Source: Phlebotomus papatasi
Lineage: Eukaryota; Arthropoda; Insecta; Diptera; Psychodidae
Assembly (NCBI RefSeq): GCF_024763615.1
Contig: NC_077223.1
Coordinates: 55,428,627 to 55,492,626, forward strand
Direction of reading: 5' to 3'
DNA length: 64,000 nt
Shown here: one piece after another, positions 49,401-58,201 of the stretch
Position numbering within the stretch: position 1 is the stretch's first letter
Layout: each line of letters opens with the position of its first letter
The notes under the pieces: generated by a model
Told to the model about the DNA's origin: nothing
Databases searched by the model: none
The model's input: the letters and a program-made list of their open reading frames with translations, nothing else
Position numbers and translations under genes: made by a program

Positions 49401-52400
49401 CACTTTAGCTATCGATAGTGTGGTGTAATAATTTGATTTAGTTTTGCGAAATCACTACATTGAGTAACGATGATCGTGAAAAGCTTCCTTGGGATATTTC
49501 TTGTTATAATTTGTGTGTCAATTACTAAACAGGTGAAAAATGCGTTATTTCTTTTTTGTATTATTTTTTTTTTATTATCTGCAAAATTTGTATATTCTTA
49601 TGTAGGCACCTCAAGCACGACAGCAAAATAACGATGGTCGTCCAAGATTTGGTAATTATGTAGAACATTTTCTCCAATATCTCGACAGACAGGGTGTGAG
49701 TGATCAAGAGAAGATCAATTATTTAGGAGAAATATTAAGTGCTCTCAGTTATTTCAAATTTAATGATCCGAATTTTTTGGAATACTGTGCGGGTCAAAAA
49801 ATCGTTCAAGATGGATATCGTGATGCTCAAAAGCAAAAAAATCATAATAATGGTGATGATGGAGAAAATATTTTGGACCGTACCAATTTCAATAGATTTA
49901 GAGACCCTTCTCATGAAAACCAACGTGAAATAAATAATTACGACATTCAGTTAAATGAAGATAAAAATGATCCAAAAACAACGCACAGTAGAACAACTCA
50001 AGATCAATATCACAAACCGACAAATCAATATCAGACACGTGGAATAGATGGATATCATTCAAGTCACATTGAAAATCATGATGAGGCTCAAAAAGGATCA
50101 TCTCATGAAAATGAAGATTCTCATGATGACCTTCATGGAGATGAAGATGAAGATGATTATTCTTACAGTGACGATAACTCTTCTGAGGATAATGATGAAT
50201 CTTCTGATGATGATGATCATTTAGACGATGATGATTACCAAGAAAATAGCGAAGATCACGATAATGATACACAGGGATATTATGAAGGTAATGACGAAGA
50301 AAAAATGGAACATCAATCAATTGATGGGTATAATGTAGGAGATCAGATACAACAAACAGGAAATAAAGATGACACACACGTAACTCGTAACGATGACACG
50401 ATGGGTCCATCTCAAAGAACCACCAATCGTGACCGAGATAATCATCATTTAAATAAATTTTCTATTCCCCGAGGATCTTTAAATGATTATTATAACAAAT
50501 ATTCCGATGGATCACATAATCGTGATACTTATGGACGAAATTCTCAAAATTACGACCCTTATGGAAGGCAATCTCAAGAAAATAAACCAGCATTTACTAA
50601 AAATGACTATAGTGAAACAAGTCCAAGTTCATCCAATTCAAGAGACTCCTATGACCCATATAATGGGCATGTTGGACAAAGACCAATCGATGAAATAGAG
50701 TACAGTGGGGACTATGACAATACCAATTCACCAGCATATACTTCAAACCAAGTCAATGATTATCTCGATCGTATTCGTCTACATAATCTACCTCCTAATT
50801 TGGCCAAATATGCTGAATCATATCTCAATTATGCAAAAAATGCCGTAAGAACATATGGCAGTTATGCGAAAAATTTTAATACCATCAGACCTTGCCTTGA
50901 ATCCCTTGTACAATATTTCAACCTACTAAATGACGATTTAGCTAATGCATATGAAAGATGCCAAGACGATTGCTTCTACTCTCGTCTAGATAGTTATTCA
51001 ACATCTGTAACACAATACACCGCCACTACGAATGAATGTATAGCAAAGGGAATGTACTAAAAAAAAGAAAAAACTTACCTTTTTCTCCCACTTGCTTCAA
51101 ACTTTCAACTTTAGCTTGTATCTTTGTCTGGACGTTTTCTGCACCTTCTTTCATCTTCTGCAAAATTCCTGTAAATTTAGTTTAAAAAAACAAACTTACT
51201 TTTAACCGATTATAAATAAAATGCATGGTAGAAAAATAAAAATCAAATAAATTATGTCGAAAATCCTTTGCAATACAAAATAGAATATCTTGTGCAAAGC
51301 AATATTTATATAAGAAAAATAGAAGAATTGCAAAAATGAGGGAGGTGTGCATAATGAAAAAAATGGCAGTAAACTTGATATTTCCAGAAAATAAAGTTTA
51401 TAACGAAAGCATTGAACCAACCGTGCTTGTCTTTTTCTTTAAGAATCTTTTCCATATCTCCCGCCTTTGTCTTTACTTTTCCGAAGAAGTCTATTTTTTT
51501 GTTTGTTTGTTTGTAAAGAGGCACAGGAAAAAAAAGAATATACTATTATTTGTAGTTCCTGTGTATACTTTCAACAATTCAAAAATCTATCTGCTATGTA
51601 TGTAAAAATTTCAATTAAAATGAACTTACCAGATATTTTTTTTCCTGCTTCGTGTCCTGCTACTTGTCCTCCAGCTTGCACTGCTGCTTCTTGTGCTTCT
51701 AGGGCTTCAGCTGTCATTGAAGCATATTCCTCACTATGCAACTCAAATATTAGCCCTTCAATATCAAAAAATAGTATATGACTCTCTGCATCTTTGGGGT
51801 TTGTCCTTAAGCCTTGAATCAACAAAGGACTGCTGCGGTTTTTCAAAAGAAACTCCGCATGTTGATTGTTGTGAGCATGAAGTTGCTGCAATTGATGTAT
51901 ACCACGCTGAGTTGCATGTCGAATGGCCGAGAGATTTCGATGACGAAGTCCTCTAAAAAAGTGCACAGCTGGATTTGCTAAACCAATTTCGGATGTGGAA
52001 CCACAAGAAGTTTCTGCTACATTTTCATCACATGCCGACATTACTTCTTCTGCCAACATCCCATGCAACACTCGATCCAAATGTCCAGTTTCCATTTGCC
52101 ACACATACACCGTGCCATCTGAACAACCAACAATGAGAAAGTCATCAAGTGGACGCCACTTGATACTGACAACGGGGAATAAATGTCGACTGGCCAAAGT
52201 TACACACTTTCGCTCCTGCAAACTCAGCAGCGTGACAGAGTGATCGGAAGCAACGGAACAGATGCACTTCTGAATCCGTGGACTGCAGGTATTTGGCGGC
52301 ACAAGCAATTGTGTAATCTCACCAGCATGGACACAGAAACGATGCAAAAGTGTCCCACTGTACAAATCCCAAAGGCAAACAGCAAAGTCTACACCTCCAG

Positions 52401-55400
52401 ATACAAGGTGTGCCTTATCGTAACGCGGATGAGCCAATGAAGGACACAACAATGAATTCACTCGTCCTCGATGTCCGGTGAGAATTTGATGAGGTGGCCA
52501 ATCTGTACCAAAATATTTCGAGGCATCATTATTTGTATTTAGATAATATTATAAGAGGCATTTTATTTGATTTTACAATAATTCTAAATCTAACTATAAT
52601 ATTCGATCACGAATGACTCATAAATATGTAGTGATTTTATTAACCCTCTAACTAGTGTTCGTAAATACTCGGGTAATTTGAAATTGATGGGTACCCGGTT
52701 CCATTGAAGTTCTTACCGGGGTAGGAACCGGTTCCACATATCAATTTTTAAATATATTTTTAACTGCACTAAAAATAGGTGTTTTAGCGCTTCAAGCATT
52801 CTCTCGGCCGCATGTCATCATTTTTAGCTTGCTACTCGGAATGTTATCATCCGCGAGGATTATTCAATCTCTCGGGCGACAGGTCACTTTGCTCTCCTTT
52901 CTCCCTCGTGAATGTAGGCAGCCACGAGGATCATTGTGTATTCAGTGATGATCAAGCAAAAAGCCAAAGTAAATTTAGGGATGCCATAACCTTTTAACTC
53001 TTTCCGGACCGCAGCATATGCTGCAAGCCAATTTCACAATTTTTAATCAAAAATATCTATGCTCAAGAATTAATTGAGGTCCTAAAAAAAATATCTTACA
53101 TTTGGACATCCTTATAGTTTGTAATCATCCACAAGAATAGGATTTTTATCAGTTCTGAATAATTAAAAAACATTGTTTTTCACAGAACATTCATATGCTG
53201 CTTTGGGTACTCAGAGTCCCAAAAGAGACGAAAGAGTTAAGTACGATTGGAACACCGGTGTCCCATAAAGAAAATAATACACACAGAAAAATTTTGACTC
53301 TAAATTTAAGAATATATAAGATCCTGGGAACTTAAATTGGACGTGAATCCCCGAGGCGTTTAAGTTTAGAAGCTCTGAGAGAAAGAAATGGGCTAGAATC
53401 CCTAGCTCTTTCAAGTTAAGAGATCGAGAACTTAAGTTCAGCATTAGCTGGAAAATGAAAAATGTCTACAGATTTGCAAATTGCACCTAAAACTAAATGA
53501 TCAAGGATTTAGAATTAGGGCATTGGCATTCATTGGATGAGATTTGAAATTAAATTCCTGGGTGTTACTGTTTAAGAATTTTCCATTTTTCTGTGTGTAT
53601 TTGCTAACTACCTAAAATAATTTTTTCTTATGTCTGTACATATTAGTAAAGTAGAAGGTTGAAGGAATTTAGAATATTTTTTGCAAGTCTCTAGCTATTT
53701 GCTATGTAGTAAATATTTAAGCTAAAAAATGTCGAATTTTTAAATTCTCAAATTCATAATTGATTTTATTAATTTTTTATACTTCCAATTTTTTTTAAGC
53801 AAAACCCTTTTGTCAATATAAACTACAATACTCATACGTAATATTTTTAATTAAAGAAACAATGTTAAATTATTACAACTCAAAAAACGATATTTTATTC
53901 TGTTTCTTGGAAAAAGTCAAAAAAAAAAACGTGAAGTAAAACGATCTTTGGTTAAATTGAAGAGAAGGAAAAATTGAATAATAATATTCAGACTAAGGAT
54001 TTCTCACTGCAATTCTGTAAGAAATAAACAACCATTTTTTTTTTTTAATTTTTCACCCCGTTCTGCCCAAATTCTCAACATTTTCATAAAAAGATGGGAA
54101 AGAAGCACGAGAATTGCCTTTCCAGAACAATTCTCGGGATATTCACTATGTGGATTGACTCGGAATTCGAGCAATTCTGGAATGTTGTCTTATATTCAGA
54201 AACCCTAAAATTGCTTTTTGTTTAAAATTACAACTCAGCTTTAGTCCTAGAAATATGTGTTAAATGATTTTTTAAATCTGTAATTTTCTATAGCCGTTTT
54301 TAGTTCGCAGGATTTCTGCAGAGGGTTTTTGAAGTCACGACAAAAGTTACAGGGTTTTTTGGGATAAAGAGAGTTATATATCGAAATGTTTTTTAGTTTG
54401 TTGGTCCACTCAAGTTTGTGGTCCATGAAAATCACACTCGCTAAAGCAAAAATTTATAAATTTCCAGCAACGTATCTATAAAACAGGATTCCTTAGCATA
54501 TTTTTCTTTAGTCTAAATTGATCTAAATTCTCCTTTTTAAATAAAATAAACAGGTATTTTCGAGTATTTTATTTATTTAATTATCCGTTAGTTTGGTGAG
54601 TTTTTCAACTTTTTTTTAAGGCATCCCTAAATTTACTTCGGCCGATCATCACTGCTCTATTAGAAAAAAAAATCGACCGTAAAGTTTCTCAAATATAAGT
54701 ATAGAGTAAAATAGTTTTAAATTCTGATTGTGTAAGGTAATGGTACCCTATGTCGACCACTTAAGGATAGATTTTGTGAAAAACATATGAAAAACAGTTA
54801 TAATTTGTATTTTTTAATAGGATTTTTACCTAAATCTAGAATAGATCTTTATCTATCTAATTGTAAACTTAATTTAGCCATTATAATGTAAAATTACAAC
54901 AAAAAAATTAAAATGTTTCAAAAATGCGAAGTATTTCTCTACTCGACTACTTTGATATTAGAGTGCCTCTACTCAACCGTCTGGAGTTCCTCTACTTGAC
55001 CACCCATTTTTTCTTAAAATTAAATGAATCACAAAAGTATAAAGTGATTAATTTAACTTAGGCTTTTTGTACACTTCGCAGATAGCACTTAAAATTAAGA
55101 ATTCATCAAAATAAAATAGGAAAACACGCTTTTAGGAATTGTTGCAAAATAGAATAATATTTCACTGAAAAAAACTTTACTTACTATGATTCGTCGATCA
55201 GTCGAATTGTGGAATTGTTATTTTAAATAACTTTCAATTTTAAGACTCATAATTAATATTTAACTAATCATAGAACTAAAATTGATGCACAGTAACATAA
55301 GTCCTTGACTTCCGATTAGACTAAAAATTTAAGTTTTCTAGTAATATTTAAGGATAATAATTGAAATAATTCCTTAAGAAAAAAATCAAGGATATCCAGA

Positions 55401-58201
55401 AGCATGCCATAATTTACTGGAAAATTGCGAATTTTTATTTAAGGAATTTCTTTCACGCTTCGCATTTTTATTTATTTTTTTTTTAGTCTTTAATGGTCAA
55501 TTTTTACAAATTTCCAACTGATTCGTATTATTTATGAAATAATTGACTCAATGATGTTAAACCACTCGCTAAATATTATTGCAAAAATAAATAAATTGAA
55601 TAAATATTTCCACCGGTCGACTTAAGGTACCCCAGGGTGGTCGAGTCGAGAGGCGGTCAACTCGAAGATACTTTATCTTACATTCAAAACGACGTTTCTT
55701 AATTTTTTTAACTCATAAGTTTTCCTGTGAACGAAAAGTGTTGTGACTGGTGGCTAGAGGCTTCTAGATTTAATGTAAACTTCAGTTTAATTATTCAAAA
55801 AAAAAGACGGTTCTAGAACCGATTCCATGGCTAGGAACCGGTTCCTAAACCCGTGAAAAAACCTGGCGGGTACCCGGGTATTTAGGAACCGGGTACCCGG
55901 TGCTGCGAACACTACCTCTAACGCTGTTTTCTTTAATATGCGAAAAAAAGTTCTAAAACAATGTTTTTTAGGATAATTATGGTCCAATAAATTCGAAAAA
56001 ACCATCCACATTCTTCATTATCTCTTTTAGTTTAGAGGCGCTAGGTGAGAAAATATAAAAATTTTTTGAATCTCTTTTTGCTTCTAAAATTCACATTTTT
56101 AGTTTTTTCAATTTTTTTTTAAATAAAATATACAAAGTAGAATGACATATCTTTCAGTAAAAAATAAATTTATTATAGTCAGATAATTTTAAATCGGTAT
56201 TTTTATGGAAATTGGAAATGAGTTTTTTTTTTTTGCACAAATATTTTTTGTTTCTTTTTCTCTGACCTGTCACACAAAACTGGGAATAGCAACAAAACGA
56301 AGAGTCAAAATGAGTTCAAACTTTCAAGAGATGTTTATAAGACTATTACCGAGAACACTATAGCACTTTTAAATAAATAAAACCTTTATTGTCGCTGTAA
56401 ATGTTATTTTTGTGAAGACCGCCTGGAGGCGGTCTTACCCGTTCGAGGGTTAAACTATAAGGGAACGACATTTCAAAGAGAAATACTTGAAAAAAATATA
56501 TATATCGCATAAATTTTCTAAAACTTTTGATATATGAAAGTTTTGGTAGCAAATAATTTTGTCAAATACAAAATTTAACAAAAGAAAGAAACAAAATTTA
56601 AGTAAGGAATTTTCTGTTTAAAATAAAATGTCAATTCCAGAGTTAGGGTAAGTGTGCCAAATTCCGGCCGGCTTGCAAATTCGGCCACCTTTTTTGTTCC
56701 TGGAATTTCCATGAACTTTTAGATTTTACGTACTCTAGAGATTATACAATGCAAAAGAATAACGAAAAATGTAGCTTTGACAAACGAGATGACGTGAAAA
56801 AGATATTGGAAGAATTCCCGAAGGGCAAAGAACTATGAGAATGAAGGTGGCCGAAAAAGGGCTCCAAAGCTATGTCTACATTTTCATTCATTTTAAAATG
56901 TATTAAGAATGATTTTAGAGTACATAAAGACGGTAAACTCTTTACAAGGTTCCAAGCAACATTATTTCAGAAGAAAGAATAAAAAAATCAATTTGTATTT
57001 AAAATTTTATATTTCAAACTTGAGACTTTGACGCTTGCATGCAACTATGCCGAAAATTGGCACACTTACCCTAGATCTTTTTATTGTTAAGTTTGATTTT
57101 AATTAAACTTTGTTAATCTTTAGGGGGAGATCTATTCATAATCATCTATAGTGGGAGATGGGGTTACTTTTAGCTGTGGGGCTGGATTGTTTTACGACCC
57201 TTTCGCATATTTTTTAAAGGAAGCTGAGCCTTACAATTATTTTTATTTAATTTCACAATTGAGGAGCTCAGAGCAAAAAAACGCTGTTTTTTAAAGGGAA
57301 ATGCATACGACTTAGAGTCTTTTTGCTCTGAGCGCCTTAATTGTTTTCTAGAGTTAAATTGCATTACGTTAAAACCAAGGTTTCCTTAGGAATATACAAA
57401 AAAACGCGTATATAAATTTAGCCCCATAGCTCAAACTAGCCCCACCTCTCCCTAAGCCATCACAAGAATTAGCAACATTTAATAAATAATTCAGCTCCGA
57501 AAACTTAAAGAAATAGGAGAATTAGCCAAAAGGACAATTGATAAGGAAAAAAATTAACTTTACCATGATAATTCTTGTGTGTCCCATGTAGGAGTTGAAG
57601 CATTACAGTTTGTGTTGCTGGAACGATTATAATAGAACCATCTTCACGACCAACCACAAGTCTGCTTTGTTGTGGTAGATAAATACTGGCCGTGAGTTTT
57701 AGAATTGGTTCACTTGGATGATTTAGCTGATCGAGAATTCCAACTGGTGACGGAGTCATCAAATTCCACGTGTCGTTAACACTTGTACATATTGTAGATT
57801 TAAGGACTAAAATACAATTCGATTTCTTTCATTTAAAAAAAAAATACTTCAAAGATTGTACGATTGTTTACCATTTGGCGGTATCTTTTCTGTTTGCATC
57901 TTTTTAATGTCCTCAATAGCAACATCAGGAACTAACCAAACTGTCACGAATCCTTCTGAGTCACCTCGAACAAGGTACTTTTGAGTTTTGCCACCCCGTG
58001 TAGTTGGTACCAATTTCATTGCAGGTGGACAAGAAAGTGGCTATTAAAATAGAAAATAATGTTATTTTTTTTAAATATAAAATTTTACATTTTATTTACA
58101 ATTTACTTACCTTTTCTCCAATTTGGGACAAGACACAGTAGAGAAATGGTAAATCTTTTCCAACAGATTGTGAATGAAATTCTTTGTTATCTGGAATACA
58201 G
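31246..58201 (-). CDS. Rbcn-3B: WDR7/Rabconnectin-3 beta, WD-repeat V-ATPase regulator, N-terminus off the window
   Basis: WDR7 pairs with DMXL/Rabconnectin-3 alpha to promote V-ATPase assembly; in Drosophila, loss affects endosomal acidification and Notch trafficking (family knowledge). Nine exons are read, 5' to 3': 58201-58111, 58040-57872, 57806-57564, 52502-51630, 51490-51422 (possibly optional), 51168-51079, 43419-42682, 36232-35084 and 31418-31246. Every joint from exon 57872 onward is phase 1 and the codons match across it. The total is about 1,198 codons; human WDR7 is 1,490 aa, so roughly 300 N-terminal residues lie right of 64000. WD repeats are seen in WPPHQILTGHRGRVNSLLCP, HLVSGGVDFAVCLWDLYSG and DFLIVGCSDGTVYVWQM. 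A C-terminal helical region follows, then two more repeats (AFSPDGKFLVSYASGDNRLS). The protein ends TVTLMLADGSETRFNV. Introns carry most of the window's transposons and one nested gene. Confidence 0.94.
33003..34350. mobile_element. Foldback element with hairpin end (AGGTGAGATT), copy 1
   Basis: It starts GGGACAGATAATCCTAACC and ends with the palindrome AGGTGAGATT-ATTAAG-AATCTCACCT. It carries CGGCCGGCCGGCCGGG and repeated AAATTTGAGCCCGAT motifs. Copy 2 is at 60580-63391. Confidence 0.72.
33823..34236. mobile_element. GGGTAAGTGTG MITE copy 3, empty site known
   Basis: 414 bp, inserted at CACATA/TATATTCG. The sister foldback copy near 63278 reads CACATATATATTCG-like sequence without it, proving a TA duplication. 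Confidence 0.88.
34396..35083. other. Remainder of the last Rbcn-3B intron
   Basis: 34640-34890 is the inverse match of 415-662 (about 85-90% by eye). Otherwise AT-rich without features. Confidence 0.6.
35084..36232 (-). CDS. Rbcn-3B: Rbcn-3B internal exon h
   Basis: 1149 nt, phase 1 to 1. It holds an acidic run (EEEFEEEEEEV), a helical region (LIGRGFTVWEPYLDVSKVLL), and the C-terminal WD repeats with AFSPDGKFLVSYASGDNRLS then FWQTSTG. Donor GTATGT. Confidence 0.95.
36620..37509. mobile_element. 890-bp Stowaway-like element, CTCCCTCCGTTCCGAAATAA termini
   Basis: The inverted ends begin CTCCCTCCGTTCCGAAATAA and are flanked by TA (36618-36619 and 37510-37511). The subterminal GTTCCGAAATAAGTC-TACGTTTGGGA block is tandemly repeated at the left end. 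A central inverted pair surrounds GGACCCCCCATAAGTTGA. No transposase seen. Confidence 0.85.
38394..38627. mobile_element. 234-bp TTAA element (CACTAAACCTACC), empty site known
   Basis: Ends CACTAAACCTACC / inverse between TTAA (38390-38393 and 38628-38631). hAT copy A at about 7815 reads ATCCTTAAACATTT inverse without the insert. Confidence 0.85.
39954..41724. other. Rbcn-3B intron segment
   Basis: Mostly AT-rich repeat debris. GGGTAAAGTGGTACAAGTTGG at 40229 looks like one end of a TA element whose other end I did not find. 41300-41655 is bounded by G/C runs ending GGTACGCCCATGAG, whose inverse occurs at 31685. Confidence 0.45.
41725..42663. mobile_element. 939-bp TA element, GGGGAGACTGGGGCA termini
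   Basis: TA on both sides, inverted G-rich ends, second inverted motif GTAAACA. It ends 18 bp from Rbcn-3B exon 42682, just beyond the splice donor. Confidence 0.82.
42682..43419 (-). CDS. Rbcn-3B: Rbcn-3B internal exon g (helical region)
   Basis: 738 nt, phase 1 to 1. It begins GVGETNKKAPPRMEATHVME and ends ILLGELGRMGKK; the split codon continues into RKQLVENWAQFLP of the next exon. Acceptor CATGCAG, donor GTACAT. The TA-flanked element at 41725-42663 sits only 16 bp past the donor. Confidence 0.93.
43514..45332 (+). mobile_element. TA element GGGGAAGTGCTTATAATTTTGGAC family, copy 2
   Basis: Starts GGGTAAGGGCTCATAATTTT, ends in the inverse motif, TA-flanked. Interrupted by the 757-bp element 44121-44877. 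Matches 13668-14735 on both sides of that insert. Confidence 0.85.
44121..44877. mobile_element. 757-bp element with 5-bp CCTCA target duplication
   Basis: CCTCA at 44116-44120 is repeated at 44878-44882; the uninterrupted sister copy (near 14275) has one CCTCA. Both ends carry a C-GGGGGGATTT motif in inverse orientation. Family not recognised. Confidence 0.75.
45436..47015. mobile_element. Tc1-type foldback element, CAGTGAGCGAAATTCAAATA termini
   Basis: 1580 bp, TA-flanked, with inverted arms of several hundred bp. Both arms contain matching remnants of a Tc1-family transposase C-terminal half. Confidence 0.82.
46440..46730 (+). pseudogene. Tc1-family transposase remnant
   Basis: Broken frames read MKWFQDKKLHILY, then DLPSPNHIENL-stop-GIIAR, then VDELKNAISSAWR. 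This corresponds to the WP..SPDLNPIENLWG..R block and the C-terminal helix of Tc1 transposases. Stops and a frameshift make it dead. The left arm holds the opposite-strand counterpart near 45770-46080. Confidence 0.7.
47195..47453. mobile_element. ~260-bp MITE, ACACTGAGA termini
   Basis: Left TACACTGAGAAAAAAAG; right end inverted TACACTGCACTGAGAGAAAT. The internal GTTAAWATTAAC motif is repeated on both strands. Confidence 0.6.
47770..48788. mobile_element. TTAA element copy 2, with nested MITE
   Basis: TTAA at both flanks, same ends as 24901-25689. It contains the 234-bp MITE (48483-48716), absent from copy 1. Confidence 0.82.
48483..48716. mobile_element. 234-bp MITE, CAGTAGACTCTCACTCAATC, copy 2, empty site known
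   Basis: TA-flanked. The site in TTAA copy 1 (near 25615) reads GCGAAATAATATATTC without it. Confidence 0.9.
48855..48933. repeat. Palindromic hairpin, copy 2
   Basis: Same stem (GAGCTC, AGAGGCAAAATTGAACATAT, CCTATG) and AAAG-type loop as 17919-17995. Confidence 0.75.
49361..49401 (+). promoter_or_regulatory. Candidate core promoter of the nested secreted-protein gene
   Basis: CATAAAAG at 49361 is a TATA-like box. TCAGTT with A at 49396 fits the arthropod initiator and lies about 35 bp downstream. This would give a 5' UTR of about 74 nt before the ATG at 49470. Inference from motif and spacing only. Confidence 0.4.
49470..51060 (+). CDS. Secreted Asp-rich low-complexity protein, nested in an Rbcn-3B intron
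   Basis: Two exons, 49470-49532 and 49606-51060, encode 505 aa. Exon 1 encodes exactly the signal peptide (MIVKSFLGIFLVIICVSITK); donor GTGAAA, acceptor TATGTAG. An N-terminal segment (FGNYVEHFLQYLDRQGVSDQ, one Cys near 82) is followed by a disordered middle rich in His, Asn, Asp and Ser, with a very acidic stretch near 193-256. The C-terminal ~100 residues are ordered-looking, with Tyr/Ala-rich helices and four Cys (RPCLES, RCQDDC, NECIAK). I do not recognise it firmly. The layout (signal exon, low-complexity middle, Cys-bearing ends) recalls sand-fly salivary SP32-type or silk-like secreted proteins; this is from memory and unverified. It lies antisense within the Rbcn-3B intron between exons 51079 and 43419. 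Confidence 0.8.
51079..51168 (-). CDS. Rbcn-3B: Rbcn-3B internal exon f (charged helix)
   Basis: 90 nt, phase 1 to 1, reading ILQKMKEGAENVQTKIQAKV then ESLKQVGEK. Acceptor TTTACAG, donor GTAAGT. Its 3' edge lies 18 bp from the stop codon of the nested plus-strand gene. Confidence 0.85.
51215..51220 (+). terminator. Candidate poly(A) signal of the nested gene
   Basis: This is the first AATAAA after the stop at 51060. If it is used, the transcript covers all of Rbcn-3B exon 51079-51168 in antisense. Confidence 0.4.
51422..51490 (-). CDS. Rbcn-3B: Candidate Rbcn-3B cassette exon, 23 codons
   Basis: A 69-nt frame-preserving segment between exons d and f, phase 1 to 1, reading FFGKVKTKAGDMEKILKEKD. 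It has an AAAATAG acceptor but a weak donor, GTTGGT. Its Lys/Glu-rich helix resembles the following exon (KMKEGAENVQTKIQAKVESL). It may be optional; skipping it keeps the frame. Confidence 0.55.
51630..52502 (-). CDS. Rbcn-3B: Rbcn-3B internal exon d (WD repeats)
   Basis: 873 nt, phase 1 to 1. It begins DWPPHQILTGHRGRVNSLLC and runs through several WD repeats, a Gln/His-rich stretch, and an Ala/Glu-rich helix ending HEAGKKIS before donor GTAAGT. Confidence 0.95.
52653..55914. mobile_element. 3262-bp hAT-like element, TAGTGTTCG termini, 8-bp duplication CCTCTAAC
   Basis: TAGTGTTCG at 52653 and CGAACACTA ending at 55914, with CCTCTAAC at 52645-52652 and 55915-55922. GGTACCCGGTTCC-type motifs repeat near both ends. 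It contains a nested MITE (53280-53597) and an inner inverted-repeat block (about 54733-55680, GGTACC...GTCGACC). No transposase frame. Confidence 0.82.
53280..53597. mobile_element. 318-bp TA element, CACACAGAAAAAT termini
   Basis: Inverted ends CACACAGAAAAATTTTGAC / CTGTGTG between TA dinucleotides. Nested in the hAT-like element. Confidence 0.75.
56646..57071. mobile_element. GGGTAAGTGTG MITE copy 4
   Basis: 426 bp, TA-flanked; same family as 10433-10854. Confidence 0.85.
57564..57806 (-). CDS. Rbcn-3B: Rbcn-3B internal exon c
   Basis: 243 nt, phase 1 to 1, including TWNLMTPSPVGILDQL and LVVGREDGSIIIVPATQTVM. The codon split at its end joins to DWPPHQ of the next exon, 5 kb away across a 3.3-kb hAT-like element. 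Confidence 0.92.
57872..58040 (-). CDS. Rbcn-3B: Rbcn-3B internal exon b
   Basis: 169 nt reading PLSCPPAMKLVPTTRGGKTQ, then KYLVRGDSEGFVTVWLVPD, a WD-type strand set. It starts in phase 0 and ends with a phase-1 G before GTAAAC. Confidence 0.88.
58111..58201 (-). CDS. Rbcn-3B: Rbcn-3B internal exon a (first seen in window)
   Basis: A 91-nt exon reading CIPDNKEFHSQSVGKDLPFL then YCVLSQIGEK, phase 0 at its end. Acceptor TTCCAG, donor GTAAGT. The first base completes a codon from an upstream exon that is not in the window. Confidence 0.8.

Noticed and set aside
49898..50410. His-rich 170-codon minus frame
   Set aside because: Antisense shadow of the Asp/Asn-rich part of the nested gene (GAT/ATC codons).
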